DNA of 5,420 nt from an uncultured Oscillospiraceae bacterium (lineage in GTDB: Bacteria > Bacillota > Clostridia > Oscillospirales > Oscillospiraceae). A model generated the notes under the pieces. It was not told where the DNA came from and made no database searches. It worked only from the letters and a program-made list of their open reading frames with translations. Position 1 is the first letter of the stretch, and every line of letters begins with the position of its first letter. Location: positions 1-5,420 of the forward strand of contig CAKUJL010000113.1 in assembly GCA_934661715.1 (NCBI GenBank). The letters run 5' to 3'. Shown in pieces: positions 1-5,178 of this stretch. The position numbers were made by a program, and so were the translations under genes.

Positions 1-815
1 CAGGCAAAGACGATCTCGGTGCCGCCTGCGTACCAGCCTTCCATCTTCGCGGTGATGTTGGCATCGCCGAAGAACTGGCCGCCGTAGGTGTAGTTGCATT
101 CGACCTCAACGCCGAGCTCCTTGGCCGCGTCGCGCGCGCCCTGAAGCCAGCCGTAGCCGTAACGGATAACAGCGGGAACCGCCATGCCGCCGAGGAAGCC
201 GAGCTTGGTGTAGCCGTCCATAACGACAGCGTAACCAGCGAGATAACCGGCCTGCTCTTCTGCGAAGGTTGCGCAGACGACGTTTGCAGCGGGATCATAG
301 TAGGTCGCGTAGTCCTCGGTCAGATCGCCGGCGCCGACGTCAACAGCGATGAAGTAGACGTCCGGATACTGCTCCTGCTCACGGACGATCGTTGCACCGA
401 ACAGGTAGCCGGGCATGACGACGACATTCGCGCCTTCCTTGATGGCCTGATCGACGGAGATGCAGCGGGCGTCGGTGGAGTCTTCGGTGGGCTGATAGTA
501 GGTGTACTCGATGCCGTTGGCCTCGCAGTAAGCCTTGACGCCCTGCCAGGTCGCCTGGTTGAAGGACTCGTCGTCGATGGTGCCGACGTCGGTCACGAGG
601 GCGACCTTCTTGATGACGCCTTCTGCCTCGGTGGGCTGCTCTTCGGTGGCAGTCTCTTCAGCAGCGGTCTGCTCGGTCTTGGTTTCTTCGGTAGTGGTTT
701 CGGCAGCGGTCGTTTCTTCGGTCTTGGTCTGCGCTGCGGGCGCTTCCTGAGATGCGCAGGCGACGAGGCCGAGAACCATGACGACTGCCAGAAGCAGAGC
801 AAGGATCTTCTTCAT
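1..815 (-). CDS. BMP/PnrA-family nucleoside-binding lipoprotein of an ABC importer (C-terminus outside window)
   Basis: Likely the extracellular, lipid-anchored binding subunit of a nucleoside ABC importer (BmpA/PnrA/TmpC family). The visible 271 residues start with a lipoprotein signal: MKK, a hydrophobic stretch, and lipobox LVAC with the lipidated Cys at 20. A Thr/Glu/Ala-rich linker follows (about residues 21-66). The mature domain opens with the family signature TDVGTIDDESFNQ (75-87) and continues with VVVMPGY, FIAVDVG, ATFAEEQAGYLAGYAVV, LGFLGGMAVP and YAGGTEIVFA, all typical of the PF02608 fold. The start is ATG 815-813, set by GGAGG at 823-827 with 7 nt spacing. Full family members are about 340-390 residues, so roughly 80-110 are missing to the left. 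Location next to a deo/cdd salvage cluster supports nucleosides as ligand; this is inference, since the family also includes members with other roles. Permease and ATPase genes would be expected downstream. Confidence 0.93.
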   Translation of the reverse strand, partial: MKKILALLLAVVMVLGLVACASQEAPAAQTKTEETTAAETTTEETKTEQTAAEETATEEQPTEAEGVIKKVALVTDVGTIDDESFNQATWQGVKAYCEANGIEYTYYQPTEDSTDARCISVDQAIKEGANVVVMPGYLFGATIVREQEQYPDVYFIAVDVGAGDLTEDYATYYDPAANVVCATFAEEQAGYLAGYAVVMDGYTKLGFLGGMAVPAVIRYGYGWLQGARDAAKELGVEVECNYTYGGQFFGDANITAKMEGWYAGGTEIVFA

Positions 816-1030
816 GTTCGTTCCTCCAAATATGTTTTGTTTGTGCGGAATATCCGTCCGGATTTTCCGCGAAGGAAGCTCTGTGTGGATCGCGGCTGTA
901 TTCGGCGAGAGATTTTGGCACAAGGCAAGGCTTGAGAGCGAAGGAATACTTTGTGTATTTCGAGCTTTCAAACCGCGGCATTGGGCCAAAAGATCCGACG
1001 AAGACAGGCGATGATTCACGCAGGGATTCC
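816..1030 (-). promoter_or_regulatory. Long structured 5' leader of the BMP lipoprotein gene
   Basis: About 215 nt of untranslated RNA lie between the predicted transcription start (near 1030) and the start codon. It contains a roughly 20-bp imperfect hairpin at 929-974 with loop ACAAA, and a 12-position near-perfect hairpin at 845-870 (one A-A mismatch) just upstream of the ribosome binding site. An alternative stem, 867-872 with 890-895 (CCGCGA/TCGCGG), uses the same bases as hairpin 845-870, so the two are mutually exclusive. A further inverted repeat, 984-1036, pairs TTGGCC with GGCCAA but its outer end would precede the transcription start. No U-run follows any hairpin, so control, if any, is more likely translational or through RNA stability. 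I do not recognise a known riboswitch class; the purine aptamer core is not evident. Confidence 0.5.
823..827 (-). promoter_or_regulatory. Ribosome binding site of the BMP lipoprotein gene
   Basis: GGAGG on the minus strand, 7 nt before ATG 815-813. It decides the start codon; no in-frame alternative ATG with a comparable site lies nearby. Confidence 0.85.
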
Positions 1031-1037
1031 TTGGCCT

Positions 1038-1066
1038 ATTATGGCACAGTTCCGTGTTAAAATCAA
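1038..1066 (-). promoter_or_regulatory. Sigma-A type promoter for the BMP lipoprotein gene
   Basis: Minus strand: -35 TTGATT (1061-1066), a 17-bp spacer, then -10 CATAAT (1038-1043) preceded by TGC, which makes an extended -10. It lies between the cdd stop codon and the lipoprotein gene, so the transporter can be expressed independently of the upstream salvage genes. Confidence 0.75.
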
Positions 1067-1107
1067 GGCAAAATCGCAAGAAGTTAACGTTTCCACGGAA
1101 GATTGCG

Positions 1108-1518
1108 CTATTTCATATATTCGCTGGCCCGGAAGCCGTAGGGCATAAAGTCGGAGAGCTTCACCGCCTGATAGCTGCCGTCCTGCTTTCCCATATAGAT
1201 CATGAAGTCCGGCCCGCAGAATTCCAGCATCACCTGCCGGCACACGCCGCAGGGCGGGAAAAAGTCCGTGGCCACGCCGTCCTTGCCGCCCACGACGGCG
1301 ATCGCTTCAAAATCGCGCTTTCCTTCAAACACCGCGGTAAAGATCGCCGTGCGCTCGGCGCAGTTCGAAGGCCCGTAGGCCGCGTTTTCGATGTTCGCGC
1401 CGCAAACCACGCTTCCGTCCCCGCAGAGAAGAGCCGCTCCGACCTTGTAGCCGGAATACGGCGCATAGGCCCGCTGCATGGCCTCCAATGCCATGGATAC
1501 GAGTTTTTCGGGGGTCAT
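1108..1518 (-). CDS. cdd: Cytidine deaminase
   Basis: Zinc-dependent cytosolic enzyme converting cytidine and deoxycytidine to uridine and deoxyuridine. The product is 136 residues, the same length as the small tetrameric Bacillus-type enzyme. Visible motifs are YSGYKVGAAL (21-30), the substrate-binding GANIENAAYG (40-49), the catalytic NCAER with zinc ligand Cys53 and proton-shuttling Glu55, and PCGVCRQ with zinc ligands Cys90 and Cys93. All key residues are intact. An upstream in-frame ATG (1536) would add MEGGFS, but those codons are the Shine-Dalgarno region itself: AAGGAGG at 1526-1532 is 7 nt from ATG 1518-1516, so the shorter start is chosen. It begins 30 nt after the deoB stop and is the last gene before the BMP promoter; I see no convincing terminator after it. 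Confidence 0.97.
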   Translation of the reverse strand: MTPEKLVSMALEAMQRAYAPYSGYKVGAALLCGDGSVVCGANIENAAYGPSNCAERTAIFTAVFEGKRDFEAIAVVGGKDGVATDFFPPCGVCRQVMLEFCGPDFMIYMGKQDGSYQAVKLSDFMPYGFRASEYMK

Positions 1519-1548
1519 AGAGAATCCTCCTTCCAACAGGTCCGTTTC

Positions 1549-2706
1549 TTACACAATTTCCTTCGCGAAGCTCTTTCCCGGCGTCTCATACGAAACGCCC
1601 AGAAGCTCCGCGACCGTCGCCGCAATATCGCAGAAGCCGAGCCGCGTGCCGAGGTTCACCGGCTTGACCGCCTTGCCGAGCGCCAGCATCGGGATATACT
1701 CGCGCGTGTGGTCGGTGTGCTTGAGATAGCCGGGGTCGCAGCCGTGGTCGGCGGTCACGATGACAAGATCGTCCTCGTGAAGCTTCGAAAGAAAACCGGG
1801 CAGCCACTGGTCAAATTCATGAAGCGCGGCCGCGTAGCCGTCGATGTTCCGCCGGTGGCCGTAGAGCATGTCAAAATCGACGAGGTTCACGAAGCAAAGA
1901 CCTGTAAAGTCCTTGTCCGCGTAAGCCATCGTCTTTTGAAGACCGTCGGTGTTTCCTGTCGTGTAGGTAAACTCGGTCATGCCGCGTCCGGCGAAAATAT
2001 CGTGGATCTTGCCGACGGCGATCATGTCCTTGCCCTGCTCCACGATGGCGTCCAAAACCGTCTTTTTCGGCGGCTCGATGGAAAAATCGTGCCGTCTCGG
2101 CGTTCTGGTATACGGCCAGTCTCCGGTAAAGGGCCGCGCGATGACGCGTCCCACGCCGTGCTCGCCCATGAGAAGCTTTCTTGCGATGCGGCAGTATGCA
2201 TAGAGCTGCTCGGGCGGGACGACATCTTCGTGCGCCGCGATCTGGAACACGGAGTCGGCAGACGTGTAGACGATCAAAGCACCCGTCTCTACCTGCTCTT
2301 TGCCGTAGTCGCGGATGACGTCGGTGCCGGAATAGGGGAGGTTACACAGAACCTTTCGTCCCGTGAGCCGCGAAAATTCATCGATGACCTCCTTGGGGAA
2401 GCCGTTCGGATACGTCGGCAGCGGGTTTTCGGACACCACGCCCGCGATCTCCCAGTGGCCGATGGTCGTGTCCTTGCCCATCGAGCGCTCCTGCAATTTC
2501 GCCAGCGCCATCGAGGGCGCACACTTCGGCAGATAGTCGATGCCGTTTAAGTTTCCGAGGCCCATCGAAACGAGGTTCGTCATGTCAAACTTCGAAGATG
2601 CGGCGCAGCGCCGCAGGGTGTCGGAGCCGACGTCACCGAACTTGTCCGCGTCCGGCTCGAAGCCTACACCGCACGAGTCGAGCACGATCAGAAAAATACG
2701 TTTCAT
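1549..2706 (-). CDS. deoB: Phosphopentomutase
   Basis: Interconverts (deoxy)ribose-1-phosphate and (deoxy)ribose-5-phosphate, linking the phosphorolysis done by DeoD to the aldolase DeoC. The 385-residue product has the alkaline-phosphatase-superfamily layout of DeoB: metal ligand Asp10 in IVLDSCGVG, phosphorylated-Thr region GKDTTIGHWE (77-86; Thr80 or Thr81), TSADSVFQIAAHE (148-160), GKIHDIFAGRG (232-242), VDFDMLYGHRRN with Asp279 and His284, TADHGCDP with Asp320/His321, and TDHTREYIP with His333. The spacing from Asp279 to Asp320 matches my memory of the Bacillus cereus enzyme (286 to 327), while the loop between Asp324 and His333 appears one residue longer. The start is ATG 2706-2704, 8 nt after AAAGGA; the ATG at 2715 sits too close to that site. 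The gap from deoD is 54 nt and contains a terminator-like hairpin. Confidence 0.96.
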   Translation of the reverse strand: MKRIFLIVLDSCGVGFEPDADKFGDVGSDTLRRCAASSKFDMTNLVSMGLGNLNGIDYLPKCAPSMALAKLQERSMGKDTTIGHWEIAGVVSENPLPTYPNGFPKEVIDEFSRLTGRKVLCNLPYSGTDVIRDYGKEQVETGALIVYTSADSVFQIAAHEDVVPPEQLYAYCRIARKLLMGEHGVGRVIARPFTGDWPYTRTPRRHDFSIEPPKKTVLDAIVEQGKDMIAVGKIHDIFAGRGMTEFTYTTGNTDGLQKTMAYADKDFTGLCFVNLVDFDMLYGHRRNIDGYAAALHEFDQWLPGFLSKLHEDDLVIVTADHGCDPGYLKHTDHTREYIPMLALGKAVKPVNLGTRLGFCDIAATVAELLGVSYETPGKSFAKEIV

Positions 2707-2727
2707 GTCATTCATCCTTTCAGGGTC

Positions 2728-2755
2728 AAAAAAGTGCCGCAAAAGCAGCACTTTT
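2728..2755 (-). terminator. Intercistronic terminator-like hairpin between deoD and deoB
   Basis: On the minus strand an 11-bp stem (AAAAGTGCTGC with GCGGCACTTTT, one G-U pair) closes a TTTT loop and is followed directly by a run of U residues (six T at 2728-2733). It has the shape of an intrinsic terminator, yet deoB begins only about 22 nt further on and no separate promoter is evident. It more likely reduces or processes distal transcription than ends the operon. Confidence 0.7.
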
Positions 2756-2760
2756 CTGCA

Positions 2761-3504
2761 TTATTTTTCGAGCTTGACCGCGGTCTTGAGCGCCAGCTCC
2801 ATCATCTGCGTAAAGCCGTTCTGCCGCTCTTCGGCGGTGGTGGCCTCGTGGTGGAGGATATGGTCGGAGACCGTGCAGATCGCAAGCGCACGCTTGCCGC
2901 ACCGCGCCGCGTTCATGTAAAGCGCCGCCGCTTCCATCTCAACGGCGAGAACGCCCATCTTCTGCCAGCCATAGTTGGCCTGCCAGCCGGCGGGCATATC
3001 GCCGTCGTCGCCGTAGAACCGGTCGGAGGACAGAATGTTGCCCACGTGATACGGTACGCCCATTTCCTTCGCCGTCTCGACGCAGACCTCCAGCATGTGA
3101 TAGTCCGCGATCGGCGCAAACGAGCCCGCCAGATGGTACTGGTCCGCCCAGTTCGAGTCTGTGCAGGCCCCCTGACCGATGACGATGTCGCGCAGCTTGA
3201 TATTTTCCTGCAAAGCGCCGGTCGAGCCGATGCGCATGATGTTCTCCACGCCGAAAACCGTATACAGCTCCCACGAGTAGATGCCGATCGACGGCATACC
3301 CATGCCGGAGGCCATCACGGAGACCTTCACGCCGTCATACGTGCCGGTGTAGCCCTGCACGCCGCGGACGTTGTTGACCAGAACCGGGCTTGCGAGAAAA
3401 TGCTCCGCAATATACTTTGCCCGCAGGGGATCGCCGGGCATGAGCACCGTCCGGCCGAAATCGCCGGGCTTGGCGTCAATGTGCGGGGTCGGGTAGTTCG
3501 CCAT
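2761..3504 (-). CDS. deoD: Purine-nucleoside phosphorylase, DeoD type
   Basis: Phosphorolyses purine ribo- and deoxyribonucleosides to free base plus (deoxy)ribose-1-phosphate in the cytosol. The 247-residue sequence is plainly DeoD-like: TPHIDAKPGDF, VLMPGDPLRAKYIAE (20-34), NNVRG with Arg47, GTYDG, SVMASGMGMPS, MRIGSTGAL with Arg91 and Ser94, DIVIGQGACTDS, VEMEAAALY (188-196), and CTVSDHI with catalytic Asp214 followed by Arg227. These match the phosphate- and base-binding residues of the E. coli enzyme (Gly20, Arg24, Arg43, Arg87, Ser90, Glu181, Asp204, Arg217). Compared with that enzyme there is a small insertion around 170-182 (AGWQANYGWQKMG). The start is set by AAGGAG, 8 nt before ATG 3504-3502. 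It follows deoC by 29 nt. Confidence 0.97.
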   Translation of the reverse strand: MANYPTPHIDAKPGDFGRTVLMPGDPLRAKYIAEHFLASPVLVNNVRGVQGYTGTYDGVKVSVMASGMGMPSIGIYSWELYTVFGVENIMRIGSTGALQENIKLRDIVIGQGACTDSNWADQYHLAGSFAPIADYHMLEVCVETAKEMGVPYHVGNILSSDRFYGDDGDMPAGWQANYGWQKMGVLAVEMEAAALYMNAARCGKRALAICTVSDHILHHEATTAEERQNGFTQMMELALKTAVKLEK

Positions 3505-3533
3505 AGTACATTCTCCTTATTATATATAGTATG

Positions 3534-4196
3534 TTAGCCTTCCTGCTCCATTTTCTTGACGATCTTCACAACGCGGCTCGTGCCGAGTCTCGATGCGCCG
3601 AGCGCGATAAACTTCTCCGCGTCGTCCAGAGACGAAATGCCGCCCGCGGCCTTGATCTTCACGCCGGGCTTCACGTGCTTGGCAAAGAGCTCCACATCGT
3701 GGAACGTTGCGCCGCCGGTCGAAAAACCGGTGGAGGTCTTAATAAAGTCCGCGCCGGAATCCGACACAATCTCGCACATCTTGATCTTTTCCTCGTCGGT
3801 CAGCAAACAGGTCTCAATGATGACCTTCAGAAGCTTTCCGTGGCACGCGGCCTTCACCTGCTTGATCTCGCTCAGAAGCGCGTCCCATTTCTGATCCTTC
3901 ACCCAGCCGATGTTGATGACCATGTCCACTTCATCCGCGCCGTTTTCCACCGCGTCGGACGCCTCGAAGCACTTCGCCTTCGTCGTGTCGTAGCCGTTCG
4001 GAAAGCCGATGACCGTGCAGATGGCGAGCTTGTCCCCGACGTATTCCTTCGCCTGTTTCACATACGAGGCCGGAATGCACACCGACGCCGTCTGATACTT
4101 CATCCCATCGTCGCAGATGGCCTTGATCTCGGCCCACGTCGCACTCTGCGCCAAAAGCGTATGGTCGCACTTACTTAAGATTTCTTTCACTTCCAT
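3534..4196 (-). CDS. deoC: Deoxyribose-phosphate aldolase
   Basis: Class I aldolase cleaving 2-deoxy-D-ribose-5-phosphate to glyceraldehyde-3-phosphate and acetaldehyde, the exit of deoxynucleoside catabolism into glycolysis. The 220-residue TIM barrel fits the short Gram-positive form. Visible hallmarks are DHTLL (11-15), [21 protein letters not shown] (60-72), [11 protein letters not shown] with Asp91, [17 protein letters not shown] with Schiff-base Lys153, and IKAAGGI with the second catalytic Lys182. The start codon (4196-4194) lies inside the 3' end of tdk, a 26-nt overlap; its ribosome binding site AAAGGTGG, about 9 nt upstream, is therefore within tdk coding sequence, which suggests translational coupling. 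It is followed by deoD after 29 nt. Confidence 0.97.
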   Translation of the reverse strand: MEVKEILSKCDHTLLAQSATWAEIKAICDDGMKYQTASVCIPASYVKQAKEYVGDKLAICTVIGFPNGYDTTKAKCFEASDAVENGADEVDMVINIGWVKDQKWDALLSEIKQVKAACHGKLLKVIIETCLLTDEEKIKMCEIVSDSGADFIKTSTGFSTGGATFHDVELFAKHVKPGVKIKAAGGISSLDDAEKFIALGASRLGTSRVVKIVKKMEQEG

Positions 4197-4785
4197 GAAG
4201 CAGTTCCACCTTTCTATGCTGCAAAATATAGTCCTGATAGCACTTATGGCACATCGCGATATAGCTGTCGTTTCCGCCGAGCAACACCTGATCGCCCTCC
4301 GTCACCACATACCCGTCCGCGCCGATGCGTGCGTTGGTCGTGGCCTTCCGGCCGCAGTCGCAGATGGTCTTGATCTCCGTGATCGAGTCCGCCAGCTCAA
4401 AAAGCCGCCTGCTCCCCGGGAACAGCTTCGTCTGAAAATCCGTCCGCAGCCCGAAGCACAAAACCGGCAGATCCTCCCGGTCCACAAGCTCCCGCAGCTG
4501 ATCGATCTGCGCCGCCGCCATAAACTGGCACTCGTCGACGATGATCACGTCCGCCTTTTCCCGCGCGTGATAAAGCGCCCGAATGTCCGCGTCCTGCTTG
4601 ATCGCCTCGCACTCGGACGAAAGCCCGATCCGCGATTTGAGCGTGAACTGCCCGTCCCGTGCGTCCGCCGCCGGCTTGATGAGCCACACCTTCATGCCGC
4701 GCTCTTCATAATTGTACTTCGTGATCAAAGCCGTAGCCGTCTTGCTCGACCCCATCGCCCCATACTTAAAATAAAGCTTCGCCAT
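4171..4785 (-). CDS. tdk: Thymidine kinase, type II (TK1-like)
   Basis: Phosphorylates thymidine (and probably deoxyuridine) to the monophosphate with ATP. The 204-residue product has a P-loop GAMGSSKT (9-16), Walker B plus catalytic Glu in VIIVDECQF (80-88; Glu85), the lasso region [15 protein letters not shown] (111-125), and the structural zinc ligands Cys142, Cys144, Cys179 and Cys182 (CDCG and CHKC). All are characteristic of the tetrameric TK1/type II family, feedback-inhibited by dTTP in known members. It is the first gene of the salvage operon. The start ATG 4785-4783 is preceded by GGGAGG (4791-4796) at 5-nt spacing. Its end overlaps the deoC start. Within this window no thymidine phosphorylase is seen, so thymidine is apparently salvaged rather than degraded by this cluster. 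Confidence 0.97.
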   Translation of the reverse strand: MAKLYFKYGAMGSSKTATALITKYNYEERGMKVWLIKPAADARDGQFTLKSRIGLSSECEAIKQDADIRALYHAREKADVIIVDECQFMAAAQIDQLRELVDREDLPVLCFGLRTDFQTKLFPGSRRLFELADSITEIKTICDCGRKATTNARIGADGYVVTEGDQVLLGGNDSYIAMCHKCYQDYILQHRKVELLHGSERNLK

Positions 4786-4813
4786 AAAACCCTCCCAAAA
4801 GGTTGTACCCTAT

Positions 4814-4819
4814 ATTATA
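4814..4819 (-). promoter_or_regulatory. Likely -10 element of the tdk-deoCDB-cdd operon
   Basis: A perfect TATAAT on the minus strand, 28 nt upstream of the tdk start codon, predicts a leader of only about 20 nt. No good -35 is found at 16-18 bp; the corresponding bases lie in the stem of the terminator 4824-4852. The promoter may rely on an activator, or transcription may enter from further upstream. Confidence 0.5.
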
Positions 4820-4823
4820 CACG

Positions 4824-4852
4824 AAAAACCCCCTTTATGGAAGGGGGTTTTT
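4824..4852. terminator. Bidirectional intrinsic terminator upstream of tdk
   Basis: A symmetrical hairpin, AAAAACCCCCTT, a five-base loop, then AAGGGGGTTTTT, gives 7 strong base pairs (CCCCCTT/AAGGGGG) flanked by A5 and T5, so it can stop RNA polymerase on either strand. On the minus strand it would block read-through from the toxin/antisense region into tdk; on the plus strand it would block antisense transcription leaving the operon. Confidence 0.85.
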
Positions 4853-4864
4853 GTACGCGCAGAC

Positions 4865-4894
4865 TTGACAGAATACGACAGAATATGGTATTGT
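4865..4894 (+). promoter_or_regulatory. Promoter of the small holin-like toxin mRNA
   Basis: Plus strand: consensus -35 TTGACA (4865-4870), 18-bp spacer, and -10 TATTGT (4889-4894) preceded by TGG, an extended -10. A 9-bp direct repeat GACAGAATA (4867-4875 and 4877-4885, period 10) overlaps the -35 and fills the spacer. The predicted transcript begins near 4900. Confidence 0.72.
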
Positions 4895-4899
4895 ACAAA

Positions 4900-5003
4900 C
4901 GGTGCTACCGATAAACGGCAAGCGGGCGGCTCCCCAACGCATTTCGCAGGGGGCTAAGTACATCTTTTTGTTCCCCTGACTACAGAAAGGGGGGCTGCGA
5001 CGT
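4900..5003 (+). promoter_or_regulatory. Structured 5' leader of the toxin mRNA
   Basis: About 100 nt precede the start codon. The 5' end folds as GCUACCG-AUAAA-CGGCAAGC (4904 onward). Then four runs alternate: CCCC (4932-4935), GGGGG (4949-4953), CCCC (4973-4976) and GGGGGG (4989-4994, the Shine-Dalgarno). The pairing CAGGGG with CCCCTG (4947-4952/4973-4978) leaves the ribosome site free, while CCCCTG folding onto CAG-AAA-GGGG would bury it. Such mutually exclusive folds are known from type I toxin mRNAs that are inactive until refolded or processed; here this is inference. Confidence 0.55.
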
Positions 5004-5093
5004 ATGGTTACATATCCTGATCTGATTCAGCTTGGTATCTTGATCGTCGGCATTATCAGCCTCTTCATCCAAGCCAGCAACAAAAAGAAGTAA
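5004..5093 (+). CDS. Small holin-like membrane toxin peptide (candidate type I toxin)
   Basis: A 29-residue peptide beginning MVTYPDLIQLG, with one hydrophobic segment (about residues 7-24, ending ISLFIQA) and a basic tail SNKKK. This is the pattern of the Firmicutes putative holin-like toxin family (Hol-Tox; compare TxpA/BsrG-type toxins): a short polar N-terminus, one membrane helix and C-terminal lysines. Overexpressed members of such groups damage the membrane. The G-rich ribosome site (AAAGGGGGG, ending 4994) is 9 nt before ATG. The gene has its own promoter (4865-4894), a structured leader, and a terminator whose stem contains the TAA stop codon. A convergent antisense RNA covers its 3' end. 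It is too short for ordinary gene callers. Toxicity is inferred from family resemblance, not shown; a small regulatory membrane peptide is the alternative. Confidence 0.8.
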   Translation: MVTYPDLIQLGILIVGIISLFIQASNKKK

Positions 5094-5172
5094 CCGCCCG
5101 GCCAGCAATCCGACGGTTACTTCTTTGTAACCCATAAGGGAAGCTGCCCGTTTTGCCGGTAGCACCCTTCGT
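5080..5172 (-). ncRNA. Candidate antisense antitoxin RNA
   Basis: Predicted RNA of about 93 nt, starting about 7 nt past the -10 at 5179-5184 and ending in the U-rich tail of the shared terminator. Its 3' half is fully complementary to the toxin mRNA from the last codons through the terminator (about 5080-5126), enough to seed a duplex. Its 5' end forms GCUACCG-GCAAAA-CGGGCAGC, nearly the same stem-loop as at the 5' end of the toxin mRNA. No protein is credible on this strand. Evidence is the promoter, the terminator and the arrangement; transcription itself is unproven. Confidence 0.7.
5084..5126. terminator. Shared terminator hairpin of toxin mRNA and antisense RNA
   Basis: A perfect 13-bp inverted repeat, AAAGAAGTAACCG (5084-5096) and CGGTTACTTCTTT (5114-5126), with a 17-nt loop. 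The toxin stop codon TAA (5091-5093) lies in the first arm. On the minus strand the stem is followed by a U-rich tail (UUCUUUUUGUUG), a good terminator for the antisense RNA; on the plus strand the U tract is mostly within the stem, so it is weaker there. A shared hairpin is usual for convergent type I toxin-antitoxin pairs. Confidence 0.85.
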
Positions 5173-5178
5173 ATTTTC

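Larger units (their letters stand above)
4901..5166. repeat. 10-bp inverted repeat flanking the toxin-antitoxin locus
   Basis: GGTGCTACCG at 4901-4910 recurs as its exact reverse complement at 5157-5166. Similarity continues inward as AAACGG plus a GGC-GCT-CCC-like block. Since the two transcripts converge, each RNA begins with the same-sense copy, giving both the same 5' hairpin rather than complementary ends. Confidence 0.8.

Noticed and set aside
845..870. Guanidine-II (mini-ykkC) hairpin because of ACGG near the loop
   Set aside because: Only one such hairpin exists and the bases are partly in the stem; the class needs two hairpins with ACGR loops, and the gene context does not fit.
816..1030. 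Purine riboswitch in the BMP leader
   Set aside because: The three-way-junction core and the conserved loop sequences of the purine aptamer could not be found on either strand.
1075..1107. Possible cdd terminator (CGCAA/TTGCG followed by ATTTT)
   Set aside because: Only 5 bp with a 23-nt loop and a short T run; too weak to call, so read-through from cdd into the transporter gene remains possible.
1054..2550. 498-codon plus-strand open frame over cdd and deoB
   Set aside because: It is antisense to two clearly recognisable enzymes with intact active sites and has no family motifs; long antisense frames are common at this GC content.
3517..3530. TATAAT-like sequence in the deoC-deoD gap as an internal promoter
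   Set aside because: AT-rich spacer with no -35 at a suitable distance; the gap is 29 nt and the ribosome site explains it.
2734..3537. 267-codon plus-strand open frame over deoD
   Set aside because: Shadow of deoD; composition is His/Arg/Val-rich with no recognisable domain or ribosome site.
4117..4914. 265-codon plus-strand open frame over tdk
   Set aside because: Shadow of tdk; it runs through the terminator and the toxin promoter, which a real gene would not.
4980..5165. 61-codon minus-strand frame opposite the toxin
   Set aside because: It begins with GTG at the extreme 5' end of the antisense RNA with no Shine-Dalgarno, and would run past the terminator; better explained as non-coding antisense RNA.
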